Assembly (NCBI GenBank): GCA_029167225.1
Contig: JARFNK010000004.1
Span: forward strand, 62,001-126,000
Direction: 5' to 3'
Length of the DNA: 64,000 nt
DNA from: Sphingobium arseniciresistens
GTDB taxonomy: Bacteria; Pseudomonadota; Alphaproteobacteria; Sphingomonadales; Sphingomonadaceae
The position numbers and the translations under genes were made by a program. The first letter of the stretch is position 1, and each line of letters starts with the position of its first letter. The notes under the pieces were generated by a model that was given only the letters and a program-made list of their open reading frames with translations, was not told the DNA's origin and ran no database searches. Shown here one piece after another: positions 10,083 to 17,658 of the stretch.

Positions 10083-12383
10083 TCAGAAGCTGTGGCGCAG
10101 ATTGACGCCGATCGTGCGGGGCGCGGCCGAGGTGGCCGAGTAGGAGTTGGCGGTGGAAGACCGCGAAGCCCGGTTGATCGCCACGGAGTCGAACAGGTTG
10201 TTGACGAACAGATAGACGCCCGTGTCGCTTGCCGGCAGCTCGAGGCCGACGCGCAGGTTGGCGAGCGCATAATCCGCCATCTTCACCCGGTAGACGTTGG
10301 TCGGCCGGAATTCCGAATAGGAAGACCCGGCATAGTTGACGTCGGCGCGGGCGAAGAAGTTGACGCTGTCGCTGACCGGCACCGTATATTCCGCACCGAG
10401 CGATCCGCTCCAGTGCGGGATGTAGGGGATGCGATCCCCGGCGCGGCCGGCGGCGACTACTGCGTCGCTGATCTGATCTTCCGTCAGCTTGGCGTCGAGA
10501 TAATTGCCCGACAGGGTGAACTGCAGACCCTGGAGCGGCCGCAGGAACGCTTCTGCCTCAAGGCCACGGATGCGGGCAGCGCCGGCATTGGACAGGAAGC
10601 TGAAGGCGCCGTTGGTGGTGCGGCCGCTGACCTGCATGTTCTTCCAGTCGATCTGGTAGGCGGCAAGGTTCAGCGTCAGCTTGCGATCCAGCAGGGTCAG
10701 CTTGGTGCCCGCCTCATAGTTCCACAGGCGATCCGCCTCATAGGGCGTGAGGTCCGCGGAGAGCCCGATCACCTGGTTTGCGCCGCCCGGACGGAAACCC
10801 TGCGATGCGGTCGCATAGAACATCACGTCAGGCGTTGCCTGCCACGCGGCGTTGAACTTCAGCAGCGTGCCGTCTTCCGAGGAGTCGACCGTGGAGAGCG
10901 GCCGTGCCGGGGCACCGATCAGCGTCCAGGCAATGTCGGTGAAGCCCTGCACCGTCTTGTTATAGTCGAAATAACGGATGCCTGCCGTCAGGCTCAGCTC
11001 TGGCGTGGCGTGGAAGGTGCCTTCGCCGAACACCGCGAACTGCTCCAGCTTGTCGAAGATCTGGCGGCGATAGAAGAGCTGGACGGGCTTGATGATCTCA
11101 CCCGTGGCATCGTCGGCGCGTGCGTCGGACGAGGTCACTTCGTTCTTGCGGTTCTGGTAGAAGCCGCCGACCGTCCAGTCGAACAGGTTCGTGCCCACCG
11201 AACTCACGCGGACTTCCTGCGTGAAATCCTTGGTCGATCCGGGATAGTAGATCGCCGCGGGGCTGAGGCTGTCGATATAGCTGTAATAGTCGGTCAACTG
11301 GCTGCCGGAGCAGGCATTGGCGCTGCCACCGTTCAGATAGGAGCCGCAGCTTGCCGCGTTCCGATAGCTGCCGATATAATAGCTGTCGTCGGCCGCATAG
11401 GCGGACTTGCGGTGCTGGTAGGAGGTGATCGAGGTCAGCGATACGCCGCCAATGTCCCACTTCGCGGTCAGGTTATAGACCTGCGACTTGTCGTTATAGG
11501 GCAGCATGACCTGCGCGGCGGTCTTGTAGTCGCCCACCTGCGGGTTCCACGAGGCAGACACGGCATCGGTGTTCTCGAACATGGCCGAGGCATCGATGGT
11601 GAGGTTCGACGAAGGAGTCAGGCGCGCCATCAGGCGGCCGCCGGTCGCGGTATAGTCGTTCACATTCTTGCGACCCAGGAACGTGTTGTCGACATAGCCA
11701 TCGCTGTCGCGGCGATAGAGCACGGCGCGCACGGCGAGCAGGTCCTTCACCACCGGCAGGTTGACCATGCCGTTGACGAAATAGCCGAAGCCGCCGCCCT
11801 TGGTGGACATCATCTGGCCCTCGACGGTGCCTTCATACTCCTGCGTCGGTTTGTTGAGGATGACGCGGATCGCGCCGCCCATCGAGCTTGCGCCATAGAG
11901 CGTGCCCTGCGGGCCGCGCAGCACTTCGATGCGGCTGACGTCGAACAGGGTGAAGTCGGCGGTGCGGCCGGCGGCGTCGCTGGATACGCCGACGGAGCCG
12001 GTGACGGGCGTGTCGTCATAATAGACGCCCACCGTGGCTTCGCCCGATGCCTGCACGCCGCGCAGGCTGACGCGGCGTTGGCCTGGGCCGTTATCCTGAA
12101 TGCGCAGGCTGGGGACGAACTTGGCATAGTCTGCGATGTTGGTGACGCCGGCGTTGGTCAGCGTCTCTCCGGTCAACGCGGTGATCGCCATCGGCGTCTT
12201 TTGCAGGGTGGTGTCGCGGCGCGTTGCCGTAATGACGATGTCGCCATCCGCGTTCGCAGCGGCACCGGCCTCTTGCGCGGCCTGGGCATGGGCGATAGTC
12301 GGCAGCCCAGCCGACAGTGCCGCCACCGCCGTACAGACGGAAAGGCGACGAAGAACATCTTGAATTTTGGACCTATTGTTCAC
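10083..12383 (-). CDS. TonB-dependent outer-membrane receptor, probable HutC target
   Basis: A 766-residue TonB-dependent receptor. A signal peptide (about residues 1-33, ending IAHAQ) is followed by a TonB-box-like DIVITATRR, the plug domain (VLRGPQGTLYGASSMGGAI) and a 22-strand barrel ending in a C-terminal Phe (NLRHSF). It starts with GTG. It is the first gene of a two-gene minus-strand operon with the M14 peptidase. About 83 bp upstream lies TGTATAGACA, matching the hut promoter site. The ligand is not evident; a histidine-containing peptide or urocanate-linked nutrient is an inference from regulation. The hut locus here has no visible permease, which fits this receptor serving as an uptake component. 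Confidence 0.92.
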   Translation of the reverse strand: MNNRSKIQDVLRRLSVCTAVAALSAGLPTIAHAQAAQEAGAAANADGDIVITATRRDTTLQKTPMAITALTGETLTNAGVTNIADYAKFVPSLRIQDNGPGQRRVSLRGVQASGEATVGVYYDDTPVTGSVGVSSDAAGRTADFTLFDVSRIEVLRGPQGTLYGASSMGGAIRVILNKPTQEYEGTVEGQMMSTKGGGFGYFVNGMVNLPVVKDLLAVRAVLYRRDSDGYVDNTFLGRKNVNDYTATGGRLMARLTPSSNLTIDASAMFENTDAVSASWNPQVGDYKTAAQVMLPYNDKSQVYNLTAKWDIGGVSLTSITSYQHRKSAYAADDSYYIGSYRNAASCGSYLNGGSANACSGSQLTDYYSYIDSLSPAAIYYPGSTKDFTQEVRVSSVGTNLFDWTVGGFYQNRKNEVTSSDARADDATGEIIKPVQLFYRRQIFDKLEQFAVFGEGTFHATPELSLTAGIRYFDYNKTVQGFTDIAWTLIGAPARPLSTVDSSEDGTLLKFNAAWQATPDVMFYATASQGFRPGGANQVIGLSADLTPYEADRLWNYEAGTKLTLLDRKLTLNLAAYQIDWKNMQVSGRTTNGAFSFLSNAGAARIRGLEAEAFLRPLQGLQFTLSGNYLDAKLTEDQISDAVVAAGRAGDRIPYIPHWSGSLGAEYTVPVSDSVNFFARADVNYAGSSYSEFRPTNVYRVKMADYALANLRVGLELPASDTGVYLFVNNLFDSVAINRASRSSTANSYSATSAAPRTIGVNLRHSF

Positions 12384-12465
12384 TTGCTACCCCTTTTTGA
12401 TTGTCCTCGTCCCGCAATCTTTATCGTCAGGCTTTTTTCGAATCCGATCATAGAAGCAAAATTAA

Positions 12466-12475
12466 TGTATAGACA
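12466..12475. promoter_or_regulatory. Second HutC-like operator, upstream of the TonB receptor operon
   Basis: TGTATAGACA sits about 83 bp upstream of the receptor's GTG in an AT-rich promoter region. With flanks it reads TAATGTATAGACAA, identical over 14 bases to the site between hutI and hutF. No gene on the other side is close enough to be the more likely target. Confidence 0.7.
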
Positions 12476-12664
12476 AGATATTTTATTGCTCAAAAACTGA
12501 GCAAGAAACATCTAAAATGCTAAAAATTTAGGCAGGCAGATGACGGTGTGAACATATGATTGAAGACGCCGCGGCCTTGAAATGACGTTGGTCCAAGTCT
12601 GCCCGCGAGCGAGATATAGAGCGATGGCACTTGAAGGCCTGCAGGCAAATCCGGGGATATCGTC

Positions 12665-13273
12665 ATGAGCACGCTGCCCATCCTCTATAGCTTCCGCCGC
12701 TGCCCCTATGCGATGCGGGCGCGCATGGCGCTGCAGATCAGCGGGCAGGCGGTGGACATTCGGGAGGTGGTGTTGCGGGCCAAGCCGGCAGCGATGCTGG
12801 AGGCCTCACCAAAGGGTACGGTCCCGGTGTTGGTGCTGCCGGAGGGGCAGGTGATCGACCAGAGCCTCGACATCATGCGCTGGGCGCTTGCACGGCACGA
12901 CCCGGAGCATTGGCTCTCGGGCGATGATGCCGCGCTGATCGATCGGAACGACGGTTCGTTCAAGCATCATCTGGATCGCTACAAATATCCCGAAAGGCAT
13001 GGATCGGACCCGCTGGAGCACAGGGCCGGAGGCGCGGCGATCCTCACTGATCTGGAGGCCCGCCTTGGTGAGGCCGGGCAGTTCTGCGGACCGACCCGAA
13101 CGCTGGCCGACATCGCGCTTTTCCCCTTCATCCGTCAGTTCGCGGCGACCGATCAGCTATGGTTCGATCTCCAGCCCTTGCCGCGATTGCAGGCGTGGTT
13201 GCAGGGGCATCTCTCGTCGGCGCTGTTTGCCGATGCGATGGTGCGGCGCGCGCCCTGGATGCCGGCGGATTAA
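12665..13273 (+). CDS. Glutathione S-transferase family protein
   Basis: A 202-residue cytosolic GST-like protein. The N-terminal thioredoxin-fold domain has YSFRRCPYAMRARMAL with a CPYA motif, PKGTVPVLVLP with the cis-proline, and DQSLDIMRWAL, which is the glutathione-contact ESxxI-type segment with Gln-Ser. The helical C-terminal domain runs from about residue 90. The CPYA cysteine suggests an omega- or beta-like thiol-transfer enzyme rather than a Tyr/Ser GST. It starts MSTLPILYSF and is convergent with ridA, with only 16 bp between stops. No regulator is adjacent and the substrate is unknown. Confidence 0.85.
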   Translation: MSTLPILYSFRRCPYAMRARMALQISGQAVDIREVVLRAKPAAMLEASPKGTVPVLVLPEGQVIDQSLDIMRWALARHDPEHWLSGDDAALIDRNDGSFKHHLDRYKYPERHGSDPLEHRAGGAAILTDLEARLGEAGQFCGPTRTLADIALFPFIRQFAATDQLWFDLQPLPRLQAWLQGHLSSALFADAMVRRAPWMPAD

Positions 13274-13289
13274 GCGTCCTGTGGCGCGG

Positions 13290-13688
13290 TTACTCCCGAA
13301 GCACCCCGATTGCGTCGATTTCGATCAGATATCCATAGTGAAGCTCCGTCACCGGCACGACCGTCCGCGCCGGCCGGGCATTGGGCAGCATCGAGGCATA
13401 GACGGCATTGAAACGCGGCCAGTTCTCGACGCCTACAATATAGGCAGTGACCTTCGCGAGATGATCCGCATCGCCGCCGGCGGCCTTCAGCACTGCGAGC
13501 ATATTGGCGATCGCCTGCCGTGCCTGATCCTCGAAAGAAGCGTCGGCGCGCTGTGTGCCGTCAGGCGCGATCGGCAACTGACCCGAGACATAGATGGTGC
13601 CGCCCGCGATTGTCGCCTGCGCATAATGGCCGGCGGGTCTTGGCGCATTTTCCGTCAGCACGACAGTCACGGCGTTCTTGTCCGGCAT
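13290..13688 (-). CDS. RidA family enamine/imine deaminase
   Basis: A 132-residue Rid-family protein (YjgF/YER057c/UK114). It shows the fold's hallmarks VSGQLPIAPDG, QARQAIANMLAVLKAAGG, VTAYIV and the PARTVVPV segment, whose Arg binds the carboxylate of 2-iminoacids. RidA hydrolyses reactive enamines and imines released by PLP dehydratases. The start MPDKNAVTVVL overlaps the stop of the upstream PLP enzyme by one base (TGATG), so the two are coupled. An in-frame upstream Met would add eight residues inside the neighbour. Context makes it the partner of the dehydratase-like enzyme. Confidence 0.9.
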   Translation of the reverse strand: MPDKNAVTVVLTENAPRPAGHYAQATIAGGTIYVSGQLPIAPDGTQRADASFEDQARQAIANMLAVLKAAGGDADHLAKVTAYIVGVENWPRFNAVYASMLPNARPARTVVPVTELHYGYLIEIDAIGVLRE

Positions 13689-14851
13689 CACCAGCCTCCG
13701 AAGCGCGGCCATTGGGCCTCGACGATGTCCGACGTGCCGTGCACGACATGATAGCGATCATGCTGTGCGCCCGTCGCGCAGGCATGGTTGGGCAGGATGC
13801 GGACGCGATCGCCCACGGCCAGTTCGGGCAGTGTTCCACTCGCCCCCGGCCGCAGCGCGATGATGCCATGTTCCTGATTGGCATCGACCAGGATCAGGTC
13901 GCCATAGGGATTACCCGAAAGATCGCACACCAGGCCATAGCCCTGATCGACTGCCTGCTTCGCCGTGCCCCGGTCGCGCGACATCGCCATCCATCCGGCA
14001 TCGACCAGGATCCAGCCCTTGCCGTGCTGATGCCCGATGACCGTGGCCAGCACCAAAAGCGCGATATCGTCGATCGCGCAGATGCCGATGCCGGCCATCA
14101 CCAGATCGAAGAACACAAAGACGCCGGCGCGGACCTCCGTCACGCCGTCAAGGGTGACGGCATGGTGCGCGGTGGGGCTGGAGCCGACGCTGACGACGGG
14201 GCAGGCAAATCCATCCTCGCGCAGGATGGTGGCGGCTGTGACCACACTCTGGCGCTCGATTTCCGCGCATTGCCGCAGCGCGTCGATGCCCTGCGCGCCA
14301 TAGCTGCCGCCTGCATGGGTCAGCACGCCGCGCAGTTCGGCATGCGTCCCCAGCGCCCGGCCGATCGCCAGCAGCCTATCCGCGTCCGATGGCAGCACGC
14401 CAGAGCGGTGCCCGTCGCAGTCGATCTCGATCAGCGCCGGGATCGCGGTGCCGGCGGCGCGGGATGCATCGGCGACCGCCGCCGCCTGTTCAGGCGAATC
14501 CAGTACGACCGCAAGGTCCACGCCCTGATCGCGGAGCGCCAGGACGGCAGGCAGCTTGGCCGGCGTGATCCCGACGGCATAGATCATGTCGCGCACGCCC
14601 GCCGCCGCGAATTGCTCTGCTTCCTTGAGGGTGGAGACGGTCGCCGGTCCGACAGGGGTCTGCATCATCCGCCGGGCGACATCGGTCGACTTGGCCGTCT
14701 TGAGATGCGGGCGAAGGCTGACGTCCAGCGGCGCGAGGCGCTCGTGCAGGCGCGCGATGTTACGGTCCATGCGATCGGTGTCGAGCACCAGGCAGGGCGT
14801 GGCGAGATCGCGCAATGTCGCCGGAGAGGGTGCCGCCTGTGGTTCTTCCAT
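13688..14851 (-). CDS. D-threonine aldolase / D-serine dehydratase-like PLP enzyme
   Basis: A 387-residue fold-type III PLP enzyme: an alanine-racemase-like N-terminal barrel with LRPHLKTAKS, whose Lys is the likely Schiff-base residue, and a C-terminal domain ending with ILPNHACAT. The His and Cys of that last motif are the metal (Zn/Mn) ligands of eukaryotic-type D-serine dehydratase and D-threonine aldolase. The likely reaction is cleavage or dehydration of a D-3-hydroxyamino acid (D-serine, D-threonine or D-threo-3-hydroxyaspartate). The one-base overlap with a RidA gene favours a dehydratase, because dehydratases release enamine/imine intermediates. It lies downstream of an MFS transporter on the same strand. 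Which of these substrates is used cannot be read directly. Confidence 0.85.
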   Translation of the reverse strand: MEEPQAAPSPATLRDLATPCLVLDTDRMDRNIARLHERLAPLDVSLRPHLKTAKSTDVARRMMQTPVGPATVSTLKEAEQFAAAGVRDMIYAVGITPAKLPAVLALRDQGVDLAVVLDSPEQAAAVADASRAAGTAIPALIEIDCDGHRSGVLPSDADRLLAIGRALGTHAELRGVLTHAGGSYGAQGIDALRQCAEIERQSVVTAATILREDGFACPVVSVGSSPTAHHAVTLDGVTEVRAGVFVFFDLVMAGIGICAIDDIALLVLATVIGHQHGKGWILVDAGWMAMSRDRGTAKQAVDQGYGLVCDLSGNPYGDLILVDANQEHGIIALRPGASGTLPELAVGDRVRILPNHACATGAQHDRYHVVHGTSDIVEAQWPRFGGW

Positions 14852-15010
14852 CTATCCCTCGACGCCCGTGTTACATCGCGGCCCTTATCGATCATCGCGG
14901 TGCTGGGCGCTGCGAAAACGCGACCGGTCCTGCATGTCTTTCTGTCGCGCGAAAGGCAATGCACTTCCTTGCGGGATTCGCTTGCTTCACTGCCTCGGGC
15001 TTACTCGTCG

Positions 15011-16246
15011 CTATTTTGTGAGCGGCGTATGTCGCGGCAGGCTGGCGAGGGCGAGGCTGCTTGCCACCATGAAGGCCATGGTCAGCCAAAGAAAGGGCGC
15101 ATAGCTGTGATACTGATCGAAGACCGCCGAGGCGCCGAGCGGCCCTGTCGCGGTGCCAATCGACAGAGCGGTCAGCAGACCACCGTAGAGCGCACCGAAA
15201 TTCTTCAGGCCGAAATATCGTGTCGTGAGATAGACGATGACATCCACCTCCGCGCCCAGGGTCAGCCCGACCAACGCGGCGGCAATGGCCTGCCCCGCAA
15301 GCCAGTCGCCGGCCACCAGCAGCAGGATGCAGCCTGCCGCGGGAAGCAGGAAGACCACGGCGCCGACAAGAGATCCGCTAAAACGGTCGAGCAGCAGGCC
15401 GGTGCCCAAACGCCCGATGATCGAGAAAAGCCCGACCAGCGCGGTGATCCCCGCGGCTTTCAGCGGGTCCGCCCCGCGATCGGTCAGGATCGGCACGAAA
15501 TGGACCACGAGTGCGATGATCGTGAAGGTGAACAGCAGGCTGGCAAGCAGCAGGCGAAGATAGATCGAGGATTTGAGCCCTTCCGACAGGCTGGCGCCCG
15601 TCAGTTCGCGCCTTTTCTCCGGCACGGCGTCCATATGCTTGCGCTGCTTGTCATGCGCGCCGCGGAAGAAGAGCAGGATCACCGGAAATGCGATCGCGGC
15701 CCAGATCGCTCCTTGCGCCAGAAAAGCTGTACGCCAGCCATAGGCGCCGATCAGCCATGTGCCGAGCAGCGGGAAGACGGCCACGGCCACGGACGCACCG
15801 CACAGGGTGATGGCGAAGGCCAGTCCCCGCGATGCTTCGAAACGGGTGGCCACGGCGCTGGTCCATATGGTGGCCTGCACCGGCAAGGTGGCGATCGCCA
15901 GGACGCCCCAGAGAAAATACCATTGCGTCTTGTCGCCCGACGTCATGCTGAGCAGGGCAAACGCGCCGGTGGTCAGCAGAACGCCGACGAGCCCGAACAA
16001 CCGGGGGCCAAATCTGTCCACGAGCAGGCCTATGGGGATGCCGAACAACGCCTGGGTGAGGGTGGCGATGGTCAGGCCGACCGTCGTCTGCGTGCGTGTC
16101 CAGCCGAAGGACTGGCTGATCGGCTCGATATAGGGGCCCAGCCCATAGATGTGGATGACGCTCGTCGCATATCCCAGGGCGGCGGCGATCGGGAGCATGT
16201 AATAGCGCTGCCATTCGGCGCTGGCGTTGCCGGCGATCGTCGTCAT
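15011..16246 (-). CDS. MFS transporter
   Basis: A 411-residue major facilitator with about 12 predicted hydrophobic helices. The loop 2-3 signature appears as GLLVDRFGPRLFG, and a related GTGLLLDRFSG occurs in the second half. The start MTTIAGNASAEWQRYYMLP is chosen because upstream in-frame codons run through a palindrome and lack hydrophobic character. The protein resembles the oxalate/formate-antiporter-like and monocarboxylate-type MFS subfamilies. It lies upstream of the D-hydroxyamino-acid enzyme and RidA on the same strand, with a 159-bp gap, and is likely their importer. Substrate inferred from context only. Confidence 0.85.
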   Translation of the reverse strand: MTTIAGNASAEWQRYYMLPIAAALGYATSVIHIYGLGPYIEPISQSFGWTRTQTTVGLTIATLTQALFGIPIGLLVDRFGPRLFGLVGVLLTTGAFALLSMTSGDKTQWYFLWGVLAIATLPVQATIWTSAVATRFEASRGLAFAITLCGASVAVAVFPLLGTWLIGAYGWRTAFLAQGAIWAAIAFPVILLFFRGAHDKQRKHMDAVPEKRRELTGASLSEGLKSSIYLRLLLASLLFTFTIIALVVHFVPILTDRGADPLKAAGITALVGLFSIIGRLGTGLLLDRFSGSLVGAVVFLLPAAGCILLLVAGDWLAGQAIAAALVGLTLGAEVDVIVYLTTRYFGLKNFGALYGGLLTALSIGTATGPLGASAVFDQYHSYAPFLWLTMAFMVASSLALASLPRHTPLTK

Positions 16247-16261
16247 TGCGGCTCTCTGCCG

Positions 16262-16278
16262 GGGACCGTTTTGGTCCC
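16262..16278. promoter_or_regulatory. Palindrome upstream of the MFS transporter
   Basis: GGGACC-GTTTT-GGTCCC is a perfect 6-bp inverted repeat with a 5-bp centre, 16 bp upstream of the MFS start codon. Its position suggests an operator or a leader hairpin. No regulator gene is adjacent, so the cognate factor is unknown. Confidence 0.4.
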
Positions 16279-16631
16279 GCAACATCTCTGATCGGCAATG
16301 TCCGGCTTTGCTGCCCCCACCTGTTCCTGCTCCCTCATTATTTCCTGCGGCAAGTCTATGGGGCGAAACGCAACATCGCCAGCCGCATCTCCTGTGGATC
16401 GCTACGCTGGAGCGATGTTTCTTCGCGCAGCCGGTGGGCTCCGGCCTGCCCGGTAAAGGCAGGGCAGGGAACATGGAAGTTACGTCAACTGCGCGAAGCG
16501 GAACGAATAGCGGGGCTGTGGCGGTCCGTTTGCATGTCTGCTGAAATGGTCGGCGGTGAAGCAGGGCTATTTCGATAGCGAACTGTCTTGCTCCTTTCGG
16601 AGAACACGCGCCGCTTAATGTTCTGAAAAGA

Positions 16632-16650
16632 GATTCGATTAAAACGACTC
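16632..16650. promoter_or_regulatory. Two GANTC (CcrM) methylation sites upstream of ctrA
   Basis: GATTC at 16632-16636 and GACTC at 16646-16650 lie about 150 bp upstream of ctrA. In Caulobacter the ctrA P1 promoter contains a GANTC site, and CcrM methylation silences it until the fork passes. A similar cell-cycle gate is plausible here, by analogy only. Confidence 0.5.
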
Positions 16651-16798
16651 GCCTGTTTTCGGCGGTTATCGGAAAATTAACCTTTTGCGTTCACAACTGG
16701 TTTGGTTAATAGATACGAGCGGCTGTGGCATCCGACTGGGGGCCGCATTGGGGGGCAACCGAGCGTACCTTTTTGGGCGACAACAAGGGGCTGGCATA

Positions 16799-17506
16799 AT
16801 GCGCGTGCTGCTGATCGAAGACGAACCGACAACGGCAAAGGCCATCGAGCTGATGCTGACGACCGAAGGTTTCAATGTCTACAACACTGACCTGGGTGAG
16901 GAAGGCCTCGATCTGGGTAAGCTCTACGATTATGACATCATCTGTCTCGACCTGAACCTGCCTGACATGCACGGCTATGACGTGCTGAAAAAGCTGCGCA
17001 GTGCGAAGGTACAGACACCGGTGCTGATCCTTTCGGGCATCAGCGAGATGGACAGCAAGGTTCGTTCCTTCGGCTTCGGTGCCGACGATTATGTGACCAA
17101 GCCGTTCCATCGCGAGGAACTGGTGGCGCGCATCCATGCCGTGGTCCGCCGTTCCAAGGGGCATTCGCAGTCGGTCATCCGTACCGGCAAGCTCGCGGTG
17201 AACCTGGATGCCAAGACCGTGGAAGTGGACGGCAACCGCGTCCATCTCACCGGCAAGGAATATGCGATGCTGGAGCTGCTTTCGCTCCGCAAGGGTACGA
17301 CGCTGACCAAGGAAATGTTCCTGAACCACCTGTATGGCGGGATGGACGAGCCTGAACTGAAGATCATCGATGTGTTCATCTGCAAGCTGCGCAAGAAGCT
17401 CGCGCTGGCTTGTGGAGGCGACAACTATATCGAGACCGTGTGGGGCCGTGGCTATGTGCTGCGCGATTCCGACGAAGAGATCGAGCCCGAAGCGCGCGTC
17501 GCCTGA
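16799..17506 (+). CDS. ctrA: Cell-cycle response regulator CtrA
   Basis: A 235-residue OmpR-type response regulator. The receiver domain (1-120) has the acidic pocket E7/D8 and phospho-acceptor Asp51 ([13 protein letters not shown]), with Lys at [14 protein letters not shown]. The winged-helix DNA-binding domain has the highly conserved [20 protein letters not shown] and [14 protein letters not shown], nearly identical to Caulobacter CtrA. CtrA controls division, motility and replication genes through TTAA-type boxes. The start MRVLLIEDE is the conserved one; upstream in-frame extension is non-conserved. The C-terminus ends ARVA, with Val-Ala rather than the Ala-Ala that marks Caulobacter CtrA for ClpXP. 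It stands alone between unrelated metabolic genes, with its own terminator downstream. Confidence 0.96.
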   Translation: MRVLLIEDEPTTAKAIELMLTTEGFNVYNTDLGEEGLDLGKLYDYDIICLDLNLPDMHGYDVLKKLRSAKVQTPVLILSGISEMDSKVRSFGFGADDYVTKPFHREELVARIHAVVRRSKGHSQSVIRTGKLAVNLDAKTVEVDGNRVHLTGKEYAMLELLSLRKGTTLTKEMFLNHLYGGMDEPELKIIDVFICKLRKKLALACGGDNYIETVWGRGYVLRDSDEEIEPEARVA

Positions 17507-17563
17507 CGCGGATCGGCTCGTATCAGACTATTGCTATTCGGAAGGCTTTCGAAGGGGGCAGGG

Positions 17564-17599
17564 AAGACCGGCGTTTCGAGGGGGAAGCGCCGGTCTTTC
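17564..17599 (+). terminator. Intrinsic terminator downstream of ctrA
   Basis: The hairpin AAGACCGGCGTTT / AAGCGCCGGTCTT (13-bp stem with one G-T pair) is followed by a short T-rich tail, about 60 bp after the ctrA stop and before the convergent P450 gene. Confidence 0.75.
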
Positions 17600-17658
17600 T
17601 ATGTTTGTCGTTTCCGGCGTCGTGCGCGTTGCTCCGGATCGGCCAGCGCGCCGTGATC

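Larger units (their letters stand above)
16247..16798. other. 552-bp intergenic region between the MFS gene and ctrA
   Basis: No convincing gene was found; the short frames here lack recognisable sequence. The MFS-proximal end holds the palindrome GGGACC-GTTTT-GGTCCC (16262-16278). The ctrA-proximal end is AT-richer, has two GANTC sites (16632 and 16646) and several TTAA elements (16615, 16639, 16677, 16706). A perfect TTAA-N7-TTAA CtrA box was not seen. It is probably two divergent promoters. Confidence 0.6.

Noticed and set aside
10053-12500. An 815-codon plus-strand frame opposite the TonB receptor.
   Set aside because: Mirror frame of the receptor gene with no recognisable domains; the receptor has signal peptide, plug and C-terminal Phe.
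13520-16291. A 923-codon plus-strand frame.
   Set aside because: It runs antisense through three well-defined genes (ridA, the PLP enzyme and the MFS transporter) and has low-complexity basic composition.
16601-16720. A canonical CtrA autoregulatory box (TTAA-N7-TTAA) before ctrA.
   Set aside because: TTAA elements are present at 16615, 16639, 16677 and 16706, but none of the spacings equals seven.
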